Part shown: piece after piece, positions 31,847 to 40,924 of the stretch | How positions within the stretch are numbered: position 1 is the first letter of the stretch | Layout of the letters: every line of letters begins with the position of its first letter | Source: JALUUH01 sp964636675 | GTDB taxonomy: Bacteria; Pseudomonadota; Gammaproteobacteria; S012-40 | DNA: 42,112 nt | Direction of reading: 5' to 3' | Assembly: GCA_964636675.1 (NCBI GenBank) | Contig: CAZWUO010000011.1 | Coordinates: forward strand, 1 to 42,112 | Program-made: the position numbers and the translations under genes | The notes under the pieces: model-generated | Seen by the model: only the letters and a program-made list of their open reading frames with translations | What the model was told of the DNA's origin: nothing | Database searches by the model: none

Positions 31847-33640
31847 ATGAATAAAAATTTACCTAGCTCCTTACTTTTAGATAAGTTTTCAAGCTTATAT
31901 GATTTATTCCAGCAGCGTGTTACAGCGACACCTCGATCCATTGCGTTCAAAATATTCATTGAGGAAGGGTTTAGAGAACTTAGCTGGAAGCAAACCTATC
32001 GCGAAGTAGTGAGATGGCGAGATGCCCTGAAACACACCGCAATAACCCCTGGTGACCGCATAGGTATTTGCATGACTAACTGTCTAGAGTGGATATGCAT
32101 TGAATTAGCCTGTATTAGCTTAGGCGTTGTGGTCGTGCCTATTTCACCGCTTGATTCTATCTCGCGTATGAATTTCATTATTAATGATAGCAAATTAAAA
32201 ATTCTTATTGTTAATCAAGAAACTATAGTCAAGCAAGCGAAAATTGTTCAGCAGCAATTGGAACATCATTTTAGTATCGCATTTTGGAATAACTTAGCAA
32301 CAACATTGGCCACAGAAAAAATGGTAACAACTTGCTTGTCTAATGTTTGTTCCGCTCCCTCTGCCAATATAGCAGGGCATGCACTACCGGTTATTCAGAC
32401 GAACGACCTTGCCATACTTCTATACACTTCCGGAACCACTGGAAAACCGAAAGGCGTCATGTTATCCCATCGAAATATTTTATCCAATGCCAGAGCATGC
32501 TCAATACATATTAATGGTGAGCCAAAAGATCATATCTTAATTGCACATTCACTTGCCCATGCGATGGAACATACGGTGGGTATTTTTGTTCCAATGATTT
32601 CTGGTGCTAGCATTAGCTTTAGTCGAGGGTATGCTCCATTATTTGACGAACTAACAAAAATAAAACCCAGCATATTGATTGGCTCACCTGCAATGTTTGA
32701 ACAACTACTCAGTAAAACATTGCAAAAACACAATACTAAATATGCACGCCTAAAAAATATTTTCTCGCGCACTGTAAACAGCGCACCATTCGTTAATATC
32801 GAAAAAACGCCAACTATCCGTAAAGACAATCATTTGAACCCAAGCCTTGCAAATTTAAAAAATCCCCAACAGTTATTTGGGGGGAACTTGCGCTGTCTCT
32901 TCTCTGGCGGCGCACCGTTGAGAATAAACACTTACAATAACTATGCAAGCTTGAACATACCTTTATTACAAGGATATGGCCTCACAGAAGCAGGCCCGGT
33001 TGTATCCATTGGCAGCCAAGATGACGGCGATATCAATAGCGTAGGCAAACCCCTTCCCGGTGTAAAAGTGCGTTTAAGCATCGACAATACTTTGGAAATC
33101 CAAAGCGAGTCTTTGTTTCTGGGATATTGGAACGCCGGAAAACATAATTTACGCAACACACCCTGGTTTAATACTAAGGATATAGCAGAAATCAACAATG
33201 GAATCATCAGGATCAAAGGTCGAATCGACGATGTATTAATTATGCAAAATGGTAATAAGATTATTCCTCAGGAAATTGAAAATGCATTATTGCAAGACAG
33301 CCTATTTCATCAGGTTTGCATCTTTGCAAATGAGTCGCCGTATTTATCGCTTATTGCAGTACTCAGCCAAGCGGCTTTACTTGAACTAACAAAGGAAATA
33401 AAACTCGTCACACTAACGCCCGGTGAGATTAGCAAAAATAAAAAATTGATTATTTCCATAAAAACCAGAGCCAATGCACTATTGTCACAAACCCGCAGCA
33501 ATCAGAAAATCGAAGAAATTCACCTCTTAGAGAACCCATGGTCTACCGAAAACAATTGCCTCTCCGCGAACGGAAAAATATCCCGCGTCAATATTTATAA
33601 AAAGCACATAAAGACAATCTTAGAGCGTGTCGTCAATTGA
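31847..33640 (+). CDS. AMP-forming acyl-CoA synthetase / long-chain fatty acid-CoA ligase
   Basis: 597 residues, ANL superfamily. Core motifs: LLYTSGTTGKPKGVMLSHRN (P-loop A3), LIAHSLAHAMEHTVG (A4-like), SGGAPL, LQGYGLTEAGPVVS (A5), WFNTKDIAEI (A7) and RIKGRIDDVLIMQNGNKIIP (A8). It activates a carboxylic acid with ATP and transfers it to CoA; size and motif spacing fit the FadD15/long-chain class. A catalytic A10 Lys is expected in the C-terminal LSANGKISRVNIYK, and is present. Chain-length specificity is not predictable. No strong RBS before ATG at 31847, AT-rich leader. Confidence 0.88.
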   Translation: MNKNLPSSLLLDKFSSLYDLFQQRVTATPRSIAFKIFIEEGFRELSWKQTYREVVRWRDALKHTAITPGDRIGICMTNCLEWICIELACISLGVVVVPISPLDSISRMNFIINDSKLKILIVNQETIVKQAKIVQQQLEHHFSIAFWNNLATTLATEKMVTTCLSNVCSAPSANIAGHALPVIQTNDLAILLYTSGTTGKPKGVMLSHRNILSNARACSIHINGEPKDHILIAHSLAHAMEHTVGIFVPMISGASISFSRGYAPLFDELTKIKPSILIGSPAMFEQLLSKTLQKHNTKYARLKNIFSRTVNSAPFVNIEKTPTIRKDNHLNPSLANLKNPQQLFGGNLRCLFSGGAPLRINTYNNYASLNIPLLQGYGLTEAGPVVSIGSQDDGDINSVGKPLPGVKVRLSIDNTLEIQSESLFLGYWNAGKHNLRNTPWFNTKDIAEINNGIIRIKGRIDDVLIMQNGNKIIPQEIENALLQDSLFHQVCIFANESPYLSLIAVLSQAALLELTKEIKLVTLTPGEISKNKKLIISIKTRANALLSQTRSNQKIEEIHLLENPWSTENNCLSANGKISRVNIYKKHIKTILERVVN

Positions 33641-33647
33641 TTAAAAA

Positions 33648-35975
33648 CTATTTTTTGGCGTTCGCAAAAGCCAATGCAAAAACATTATCACCAGCGACTT
33701 CTTTTTTTGTTACTTTTGTTTGCATATTATTTTTATAGTTTTTTTGATGCGGCTTACCAGCACCAGTGTTCGACAGAGATTCTGGTTTTTCCGCTAAACG
33801 CATGGACAAAGATATTCTTTTTCTTGCAACATCAATATCAATAACTTTTACTTTTACAATATCTCCTGTGCGCACTACCTTTCTAGGGTCTTTGACAAAT
33901 TCGTTGGCCAATGCAGAAATATGCACCAAGCCATCTTGATGCACGCCTACATCAACAAACGCACCAAAATTAGCGACATTGGTAACCACGCCTTCTAATA
34001 TCATATCAGGCTTGAGATCAGATATCTTTTGCACATTATCCTGAAATGCAACCATCTTGAACTCCGGCCTAGGATCTCGTCCCGGCTTTGCTAACTCACC
34101 CAAAATATCTCTAACGGTTAGCTCACCAAATTTCTCGTCGACATAATTTGCAACTTTCAATTTTCGCAGAAAACCGACATCACCAATTAATGACTGAAAT
34201 GTTCTACCCGTGTCACTAATAATTTTTTCAGCTAAGGGATAAGCTTCAGGGTGTACCGCAGAAAAATCTAACGGATTTTTGCCGTTCGATATACGCAAAA
34301 ATCCTGCAGCCTGCTCAAAAGCTTTTTTTCCCAGTTTTGCAACCTTGATAAACTGCTTTCTATTCGTGAAAGCTCCATTTTCATCGCGATAAGCCACCAG
34401 GTTTTTTGCCAAGGTTTTATTCAATCCAGAAACGTGAGAAAGCAGTGGCGCTGAAGCCATATTGACATCTACACCCACCGCATTTACGCAGTCTTCAACA
34501 ATACTGTCGAGACTTTTATTCAATTGAGTTTGATTGACATCGTGCTGATATTGACCAACGCCAATCGCTTTAGGTTCTATTTTTACCAGCTCCGCCAGTG
34601 GGTCTTGTAATCGCCGTGCAATGGACACCGCACCGCGGATCGATACATCAAGATCGGGAAATTCATCTGCGGCTAATGCGGATGCCGAGTATACAGATGC
34701 ACCCGCTTCTGAAACCATGACCTTAGTTAAGTTTAAGGTCGGTAATTGTTTGATCAATTCGGCGGCGAGCTTATCGGTTTCGCGCGATGCGGTACCGTTA
34801 CCTATTGCGATAAGAGCAATCGCATGCTTCTGTATCAGTTTGCTTAATATCTGTATCGATTGATCCCATTGTTTTTGCGGTGGATGAGGATAAATAGTCG
34901 CTTGATCAACAAATTTACCCGTCGCATCTACCACCGCGACTTTTACACCGCTACGAAAACCCGGATCCAAGCCCATCGTCGTACGTGAGCCTGCTGGCGC
35001 GGCCATTAATAGATCTTTTAAGTTGTTGCCAAATACCTTGATTGCTTCGGTTTCTGCGATTTTTTTGAGCTCAAGCTTAAGTTCAGTTTCGATTCGAGTC
35101 ATTAATTTTACGCGTAATGTCCATTTTACGGTATCCATTAACCAAGCATCTGCTGGGCGCGACTTATTTTCGATGGCAAAAGCTTTAGCAATCATTAGCT
35201 CACATATTGTACTTTGACCGGCTAGAACAATTTCATCTTCGCCCTGCTTGACCACCAGACTCAACTGCAAAATTCCCGCAGAGCGCCCCCGAAATAATGC
35301 TAAGACACGATGCGAAGGAATGCTTTTTAGCGTTTCCATCGATGCAAAATAGTCCGCGAATTTTTCCCCTTCGACTTCTTTTCCCGCGATGACCTTAGAC
35401 TCTAAATAAGCATTACTCCAAAGATACTCGCGGAGCAAGCCCGATAAGTCCGCGTCATCTGAAAAAATCTCCATCAAAATTTGTCGCGCACCATCAAGCA
35501 CGGATTTAAGATCATTAAATTTCATTTCCTGATTGATATATTTTTCCGCTAGCACATCAGGAGATTGCGCAGGATTCTCAAGCAGGGCGAGGGCCAAGGG
35601 TTCTAACCCTGCTTCTTTCGCGATTTGCGCCTTGGTCCTACGCTTTGGCATATAAGGACGATACAAGTCTTCAATACGCGTTTTAGTGTCAGCCGTTGTA
35701 ATTTCTTGTCTGAGCTGCGGTGTAAGCTTACCCTGATCCTCAATACTGTTAATAATGACTTGCTTACGCGCTTCGAGTTCGCGCAAATAACCCAATCTTT
35801 CTGCTAAATAACGTAACTGGGTATCATCTAAGCTACCGGTGATTTCTTTACGATAGCGCGCTATAAACGGTACGCTAGCGCCTTCATCAAGCAACGCAAC
35901 AGCGGCGGTAACTTGGTTTTCTTTAACTTTTAGCTCATCTGCAATTTGTTGAAGCACTGTTCTCATTTTATACAT
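33648..35975 (-). CDS. tex: Tex, S1-domain transcription accessory protein
   Basis: About 775 residues from the ATG at 35975 (the frame extends to a TTG at 35999, and a third candidate ATG is at 35966; the RBS does not decide). Tex order is visible: N-terminal helical part with LLDEGASVPFIARYRKEITG, YqgF/RNase H-like domain with TTMGLDPGFRSGVKVAVVD, helix-hairpin-helix region with GVDVNMASAPLLSHVSGLNK, and C-terminal S1 RNA-binding domain (LEGVVTNVANFGAFVDVGVH). Tex binds nucleic acid and affects transcription and stress tolerance. The C-terminal about 45 residues (GKPHQKNY...) are a lysine-rich tail. Convergent with the acyl-CoA synthetase, 7 bp apart. Confidence 0.95.
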   Translation of the reverse strand: MYKMRTVLQQIADELKVKENQVTAAVALLDEGASVPFIARYRKEITGSLDDTQLRYLAERLGYLRELEARKQVIINSIEDQGKLTPQLRQEITTADTKTRIEDLYRPYMPKRRTKAQIAKEAGLEPLALALLENPAQSPDVLAEKYINQEMKFNDLKSVLDGARQILMEIFSDDADLSGLLREYLWSNAYLESKVIAGKEVEGEKFADYFASMETLKSIPSHRVLALFRGRSAGILQLSLVVKQGEDEIVLAGQSTICELMIAKAFAIENKSRPADAWLMDTVKWTLRVKLMTRIETELKLELKKIAETEAIKVFGNNLKDLLMAAPAGSRTTMGLDPGFRSGVKVAVVDATGKFVDQATIYPHPPQKQWDQSIQILSKLIQKHAIALIAIGNGTASRETDKLAAELIKQLPTLNLTKVMVSEAGASVYSASALAADEFPDLDVSIRGAVSIARRLQDPLAELVKIEPKAIGVGQYQHDVNQTQLNKSLDSIVEDCVNAVGVDVNMASAPLLSHVSGLNKTLAKNLVAYRDENGAFTNRKQFIKVAKLGKKAFEQAAGFLRISNGKNPLDFSAVHPEAYPLAEKIISDTGRTFQSLIGDVGFLRKLKVANYVDEKFGELTVRDILGELAKPGRDPRPEFKMVAFQDNVQKISDLKPDMILEGVVTNVANFGAFVDVGVHQDGLVHISALANEFVKDPRKVVRTGDIVKVKVIDIDVARKRISLSMRLAEKPESLSNTGAGKPHQKNYKNNMQTKVTKKEVAGDNVFALAFANAKK

Positions 35976-36082
35976 CGCTTGCTTATTAAGAGGGGGCAAA
36001 GTTTAGATATTTAACCAGGGTATTGGCAAGCTAAAATGTAACAAGGAGAGGAAAAAACTTGGAAGTGCATCGTCAGCACCGC

Positions 36083-36115
36083 AAAAAAAAACCCTGTTAG
36101 CTTTACGACAGGGTT
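36083..36115 (-). terminator. Strong intrinsic terminator on the minus strand
   Basis: Eight-base arms AACCCTGT and ACAGGGTT with a 10-base loop, followed on the minus strand by nine T. It lies 218 bp after the patatin-like gene and 108 bp before tex, so it ends either a long 3' UTR or a separate small RNA (see next entry). Confidence 0.9.
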
Positions 36116-36233
36116 CCAATTTAGTTCCTTCACCAGTGTTGGGGACCTTTGAAGGAGTCATATTATTGTTATATCACTCCGAAGTCTGACAGGATAGAAC
36201 TTCGAAACATGCTTAATATATAAGCATGTTTCG
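36083..36233 (-). ncRNA. Candidate structured small RNA between the patatin gene and tex
   Basis: On the minus strand the stretch folds into consecutive stems: CGAAACATGCTT with AAGCATGTTTCG (36203-36233, 12 pairs); CGAAGT with ACTTCG (36180-36204); GGAGT with ACTCC (36154-36180); TCCTTC with GAAGGA (36126-36156, partly exclusive with the previous stem); then the terminator. The loop of the third stem holds AACAATAATA, an A-rich motif of the kind bound by Hfq. No known RNA family is recognised and the promoter is not located, so it may be a processed 3' UTR of the patatin gene. Confidence 0.4.
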
Positions 36234-36332
36234 CTTAATTTGTACTTATGCTTCTGTTTTTAGACAGCAATAAATAGGATCAGTGCGTTGTTTTAGTATC
36301 CAGACCAAAGCTACAGCCTCTGACTTAGAGAC

Positions 36333-37502
36333 TTAGTCTTCATTTAATTCAAGAAAATCAATAATTTCCTCTTTTCTATTCATCGAATCACTATAACCTA
36401 GGGTAATGAGCTCGCGACAAAAAGCCTTTTCAAACAAAAGATAGCTCACCAGGTTCGCCCCGCGTTCACCCGATGCACCAACTCCCTTTAAGATAAAGCG
36501 AATTTGCCTCGGCAATAAATGTGTGTGTTTTGCAGCGATGCGGAATATATCCTGGCTTGGGGATATCGCCATAGATTCGACTTTTCTCACTGTTCTGCTA
36601 TTTTCTGGAATATGTCGATGCGGTATTTGATCAAGCGTTTTGTTGATTCCTTGCATTAATTCCAAATCTAAGTCCATATTATCTAGAAAAATACTATCTA
36701 ATACTTGCCCGCCAATTTGTCCAAGACTGGGATAGCTCACCGATTGCTCAGTAATATCTTCCACCGCACTTTCATTTTTCACCCCAATCACAAATGTTTT
36801 ATCCGCCCCTAAGCGCATTGCAGGGCTCAGTGGGTTGATCTGGCGCATCGAACCATCACCGTAAAACTGATTGCCAATTTGCACCGCTTCAAATAAAAAC
36901 GGAATGGATGAAGACCCCATAAGATGTTTTAAACCAATCGAGGTCGGCATGCCTACATTATTCGATTTATGCCACGGAACGATCTCTTCGACCCCTTGAT
37001 AAAAGGCAACGGAATTTCCGCTGTGGTAGCTTGACGCAGTTATCGAAAGCGCATGCAGCAGACCATCCTCAATATTTTGTTGAATATTTTCGAAGGGAAG
37101 TCGCGGGCCTAATAGCTGAAAAAGCGGCGCACGATCCAGTAAGGAGACAGGATTTCGTTTGCCTAGCCCTCCCGTGACAATAGCAGCCAACCAATGCAGC
37201 CCGCTTTTGGTCAAACCTAAAGAATCGGCACGAAATACCTGAGTAACACGAAAATTCGCCCATACATGTACCAGTCGCCAAACGGCTTCACGAAACTGCT
37301 GGGCAAATATGGCAATTGCCGCCGCATTTATCGCACCTGCCGATGTGCCACAAACAATTGGAAACGGGTTTGGCGTATCCTTTGGAACAATATCGGCGAT
37401 GGCTTGTAGAACACCTACCTGATAAGCTGCCCGCGCGCCCCCACCCGAAAGAATGAGGGCAATCTTAGGCACGTTTTGGTTTTTCTTGCTATTCCACCAC
37501 AA
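36333..37502 (-). CDS. Patatin-like phospholipase
   Basis: 389 residues. Oxyanion-hole glycine loop LSGGGARAAYQVGVLQAI (residues about 18-35), nucleophile S54 in GTSAG and dyad D216 in YGDGSMRQINP. These define the patatin/RssA-type lipid acyl hydrolases that use a Ser-Asp dyad. It acts on membrane or storage lipids; the substrate is unknown. The frame has no ATG near its 5' end; the start is TTG at 37502 (GGGAAA upstream) or GTG at codon 11, just before the catalytic region. The C-terminal about 100 residues are charged and specific to the subgroup. Separated from tex by the candidate small RNA. Confidence 0.87.
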   Translation of the reverse strand: MWWNSKKNQNVPKIALILSGGGARAAYQVGVLQAIADIVPKDTPNPFPIVCGTSAGAINAAAIAIFAQQFREAVWRLVHVWANFRVTQVFRADSLGLTKSGLHWLAAIVTGGLGKRNPVSLLDRAPLFQLLGPRLPFENIQQNIEDGLLHALSITASSYHSGNSVAFYQGVEEIVPWHKSNNVGMPTSIGLKHLMGSSSIPFLFEAVQIGNQFYGDGSMRQINPLSPAMRLGADKTFVIGVKNESAVEDITEQSVSYPSLGQIGGQVLDSIFLDNMDLDLELMQGINKTLDQIPHRHIPENSRTVRKVESMAISPSQDIFRIAAKHTHLLPRQIRFILKGVGASGERGANLVSYLLFEKAFCRELITLGYSDSMNRKEEIIDFLELNED

Positions 37503-37555
37503 AATCTGCTTTCCCTATTAATCCCTATACATCTGCTTGCTTTAGGAGTCATTCA

Positions 37556-37634
37556 CCTATAATTCTCAGTTAATTAAACAGTATGAGAAATGCACATTTC
37601 ATCAATGACGCAGAGATCAACTGGGGAATTTAGG
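37556..37634 (+). repeat. Degenerate family-1 element
   Basis: CCTATAATTCTCAGTTAA at the left and AACTGGGGAATTTAGG at the right are decayed forms of the family-1 ends, enclosing about 45 bases. No target duplication is evident. It sits between the ridA and patatin genes, on the upstream side of the patatin start. Confidence 0.45.
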
Positions 37635-37635
37635 T

Positions 37636-38022
37636 TTAGCGAGAGATATGCATAATTGCATCCATTTCCACCGCCGTGCCTTTCGGCAGTTCCGCGACAC
37701 CAATTGCGGCTCGTGCCGGATACGGTTCGGTGAAAAAAGTAGCCATAATTTCGTTAATAAGAGGAAAATGGGACATATCGGTTAAAAAGATATTAAGCTT
37801 AACGATATCGCTAAGACTCCCTCCCGATGCACTTGCAACGGCAGATAAATTATTAAACACCTGTATAATTTGACTCTCCATTGAGTCGGTATTTAGCTCC
37901 ATCGTTTCTGGAATCAATGGAATCTGACCCGATATATACACCGTATCTCCCACTTTAACTGCTTGCGAATAGGTACCTATCGCCTGCGGTGCCTTGTCAG
38001 TATTTATGGTTTCACGCTTCAT
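37636..38022 (-). CDS. ridA: RidA, enamine/imine deaminase
   Basis: 128 residues. Canonical RidA features: ETINTDKAPQAIGTYSQAVK, VYISGQIPL, and PARAAIGVAELPKGTAVEMD with the catalytic Arg in YPARA. It hydrolyses the reactive 2-aminoacrylate-type intermediates made by PLP enzymes, forming trimers in the cytoplasm. Strong RBS GGGAGGAACT before the ATG. It lies 33 bp downstream of spoT on the same strand; a spoT-ridA arrangement is common in gammaproteobacteria. Confidence 0.97.
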   Translation of the reverse strand: MKRETINTDKAPQAIGTYSQAVKVGDTVYISGQIPLIPETMELNTDSMESQIIQVFNNLSAVASASGGSLSDIVKLNIFLTDMSHFPLINEIMATFFTEPYPARAAIGVAELPKGTAVEMDAIMHISR

Positions 38023-38055
38023 AGTTCCTCCCGATGAACTTGTATAATTTTAGTA

Positions 38056-40233
38056 CTACGCTTTCTGCCGATATATTTTCGACACCTCGTCAACACGTCT
38101 TACCCGGCGCATGATTTTTGCGAGATGCTTTCTGTCTTTTACATTGATCACAAAAACTAAATCCGTAATGCGCCCATCTCTATCATCTAAGGATACGTTT
38201 TCGATGTTTGCGCTCATTTCAGAGATGGTTGATGCTACCGTTGCCAATACACCGCGTCGATTTGTTACCTCTAAACGAATTTCAACCGGAAACTCTCCCT
38301 GCGGTTCTTTCTCCCATCTCAATTCCAACCAGTTTTCCGGGTGCTTTTTAACATCACGCACATTAGTACAACTATCGACATGTACCACAATACCTTTTCC
38401 CGGACTGAAATAACCAATGATGGGATCACCAGGAATCGGACGACAACAACGCGCATAATTCACGATAATTCCTTCGGTGCCGGTTATCGCTAGCGGCGTA
38501 CTGGTTTTTTCTCCGCCCAACCATGAAGGCGCATAACGATATAACATATTTTTCAATGCTTCCGCTTTTTGCAATTTTTTCTTGCGCTTAGACAGAGGAG
38601 GCTCTGCCAATTGACGCGCAACGATTAACGGCATCCGATTGCCCAGCCCTATCTCTGCAAGAAGATCTTCGAGGTTTTTCAGGTGTAATATTTCCAATAC
38701 CCTATCGATGCTTTCATTGGTAAGGGTATCCGTGGTTAAGCGATAAGCGTGTAAACTGCGATCGAGCAATCGTTTACCTAACACAATCGCTTCATCTTTT
38801 TGCAAGTTCTTCAAGAAGTGGCGGATATGCGTGCGCGCCTTGCCGGTAATCACAAAATTTAGCCATGCTGGGTTTGGCTTAGCGCTATTCGCCGTAATAA
38901 TTTCTACCGTCTGTCCCATTTGCATTTGAGTTCTTAAGGGCACTAATTGACGATCAATTTTTGCGGCGATACAAGTATTTCCGATGTCGGTATGCACCGC
39001 ATAAGCAAAATCTACCGGGGTAGATCCGCGTTGTAACTCCATTATTTCTCCGGCCGGCGTAAACACATACACAACGTCTGGAAACAGGTCTACCTTAACA
39101 CTTTCTAAAAATTCGATGGAATTGCCGGACGACTTTTGAATTTCCAATAACTCACGCAGCCATTCGTTGGTTTGGGTGTTTTCACTAGATACGGCATCCT
39201 TGGTATTTTTATACAGCCAGTGTGCAGCAATGCCGGTTTCTGCGACTTTATTCATGTCATTAGTGCGTATTTGCACTTCTATGGGTATCCCATGCGCCCC
39301 GAATAACACCGTATGCAAGGACTGATAACCATTTGCTTTTGGAATAGCGATGTAGTCTTTAAATTTTCCCGGAAGAGGCTTATAAAGATTATGTAAAACA
39401 CCGAGGGTGCGGTAGCACATATCGACGGTATCGACGGAAATTCTAACGGCATATACATCGAAAACTTCTGCAAAAGACACGTTTTTTTTGCGCATTTTTT
39501 GATAAATGCTGTAGAGTAGTTTTTCGCGACCACTCACTTGACCTTGCAGGCCTTCTAGAAACACGCGTTCTTCGATAGCCAACGTAATTTTGTTGATAAT
39601 TTCTTTACGATTGCCACGCGCCTTTAGCAGATTGGCTTGCAATATTTCGTAACGCATGGGGTGAACTGCCTTAAACCCAAGGTCTTCAAGTTCAATTTTG
39701 ATATTATTCATTCCCAAACGGCTAGCGATAGGAACATAGATATCAAGCGTTTCTTTGGCAATTCGACGTTGCTTTTCTGGCTCCAGAATACCAATGGTTC
39801 GCATATTATGTAGGCGATCAGCAAGTTTGATTAAGATGACTCTGATATCCTGGACCATGGCCAAAATAAGCTTGCGAAAGTTTTCTGCCTGCGCTTCGGC
39901 ACGCGACTCAAAGGTAATCTGGGTCAGTTTACTTACGCCATCAACGAGATCTGCTATTTCCTCGTCAAACTCATTGACTAATTGTTCTTTTACCGTTGCA
40001 GTATCTTCAATGACATCATGTAGAATCGCAGCCATTAATGTCTTATAGTCCATTTTCAGCTCTGCAAGAATTCGTGCAACAGCTAAAGGATGATAGATAT
40101 ATGGCTCACCGCTACGCCGTATTTGCCCAGCATGCGCATCAGCCCCAAAAACATAGGAACGATACACCTCTTTCACCTGATCTTCTTCAAGATAGGTGTC
40201 CAACATACTGCACAGATCATTGATCAAAAACAC
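38056..40233 (-). CDS. spoT: SpoT, bifunctional (p)ppGpp synthetase/hydrolase
   Basis: 725 residues. Start is GTG at 40233, with GAAGGG upstream and an N-terminus aligned to E. coli SpoT. HD hydrolase domain with YHPLAVARIL (H48) and AAILHDVIEDT (H72-D73); KLADRLHNMRT; synthetase domain with VSGREKLLYSIYQKM, IPKANGYQSLHT and IEVQIRT; TGS (ELQRGSTPVDFAYAVHTDIG); and C-terminal ACT (TNRRGVLATVASTISEMSAN). Both activities look intact. It sets (p)ppGpp levels in response to starvation. It ends the gmk-rpoZ-spoT cluster, although a 305-bp gap separates it from rpoZ. Confidence 0.97.
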   Translation of the reverse strand: MFLINDLCSMLDTYLEEDQVKEVYRSYVFGADAHAGQIRRSGEPYIYHPLAVARILAELKMDYKTLMAAILHDVIEDTATVKEQLVNEFDEEIADLVDGVSKLTQITFESRAEAQAENFRKLILAMVQDIRVILIKLADRLHNMRTIGILEPEKQRRIAKETLDIYVPIASRLGMNNIKIELEDLGFKAVHPMRYEILQANLLKARGNRKEIINKITLAIEERVFLEGLQGQVSGREKLLYSIYQKMRKKNVSFAEVFDVYAVRISVDTVDMCYRTLGVLHNLYKPLPGKFKDYIAIPKANGYQSLHTVLFGAHGIPIEVQIRTNDMNKVAETGIAAHWLYKNTKDAVSSENTQTNEWLRELLEIQKSSGNSIEFLESVKVDLFPDVVYVFTPAGEIMELQRGSTPVDFAYAVHTDIGNTCIAAKIDRQLVPLRTQMQMGQTVEIITANSAKPNPAWLNFVITGKARTHIRHFLKNLQKDEAIVLGKRLLDRSLHAYRLTTDTLTNESIDRVLEILHLKNLEDLLAEIGLGNRMPLIVARQLAEPPLSKRKKKLQKAEALKNMLYRYAPSWLGGEKTSTPLAITGTEGIIVNYARCCRPIPGDPIIGYFSPGKGIVVHVDSCTNVRDVKKHPENWLELRWEKEPQGEFPVEIRLEVTNRRGVLATVASTISEMSANIENVSLDDRDGRITDLVFVINVKDRKHLAKIMRRVRRVDEVSKIYRQKA

Positions 40234-40538
40234 ATAAATCCCTTCGACTTGGAAATTTGCAAGAAAATACGGCGGTAATAACGCCTACGCATATCCTGTA
40301 GGTGCAGTAAATGGTATCAATAATAGGGGGCTAGCTGTCAATGGGCAGAAAGTGATAATGCAACTGAGGGTTTAGATTCACAAATATAGGTTTGGTATTA
40401 ATGCTTTGATATTTGCGACTTTTTTTGCACGGGTCTCCAGCCTCTCCACTGGCTAGCGTTACAGAGAGACTTAGCCCTGGTGGATAATTAATAGCGACAC
40501 AAACGCAAGGTCAACAAACCCTGGTAACATCGTCAAGG
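40234..40538. other. 305-bp gap between rpoZ and spoT with a hairpin
   Basis: The gap carries arms AGCCTCTC (40439-40446) and GAGAGACT (40464-40471) with a G-U pair and a 17-base loop containing GGCTAGCG. A T-run lies on the plus side before the stem (TTTTTTT at about 40430), not after it, so it is not a standard terminator in either direction. The rest shows no gene. The spoT promoter is probably here. Confidence 0.35.
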
Positions 40539-40811
40539 TTATTTTGACAATGTACTCATTTGCACAGAATTTTCACTGCTAACCACTTCAACAGCTATAT
40601 CGTCCTCTGTACCGGCTTCGATCTGATCAGACTTTGCATGCAGACCTTCAGCAATCTCTCTGAGCGCTAAAACCGTAGGTTTGTCTTTATCCCATTCTAA
40701 GGTCGTATCGGCACCATTCGCGAGTTGGCGTGCTCGTTTGGATGCTATTAAAACTAATTCAAAACGATTATCAACATATTCTAGACAATCTTCTACGGTA
40801 ACTCGAGCCAT
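40539..40811 (-). CDS. rpoZ: RpoZ, RNA polymerase omega subunit
   Basis: 90 residues, same as the family (E. coli 91). Opening MARVTVEDCLEYVDNRFELV is followed by IASKRARQLANGADTTLEWD, the conserved fold that clasps the beta-prime C-terminus. In the RNA polymerase it assists assembly and binds (p)ppGpp at one site in E. coli. RBS TTGGAGATT before the ATG. It is between gmk and spoT on the same strand. Confidence 0.98.
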   Translation of the reverse strand: MARVTVEDCLEYVDNRFELVLIASKRARQLANGADTTLEWDKDKPTVLALREIAEGLHAKSDQIEAGTEDDIAVEVVSSENSVQMSTLSK

Positions 40812-40924
40812 ACATAATCTCCAACGTGGTTAAAAGGAACACGTGATTATAATTGATAAGCAGATACTATTCCAACCCGTATTAACTGGCTTCACAGCAA
40901 GATCATATCAATTGACAACACGCT

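Noticed and set aside
40429..40475. tRNA or 6S-like RNA between rpoZ and spoT
   Set aside because: No cloverleaf, no CCA end, no TTC loop; only one imperfect hairpin with A/T-runs on the wrong side.
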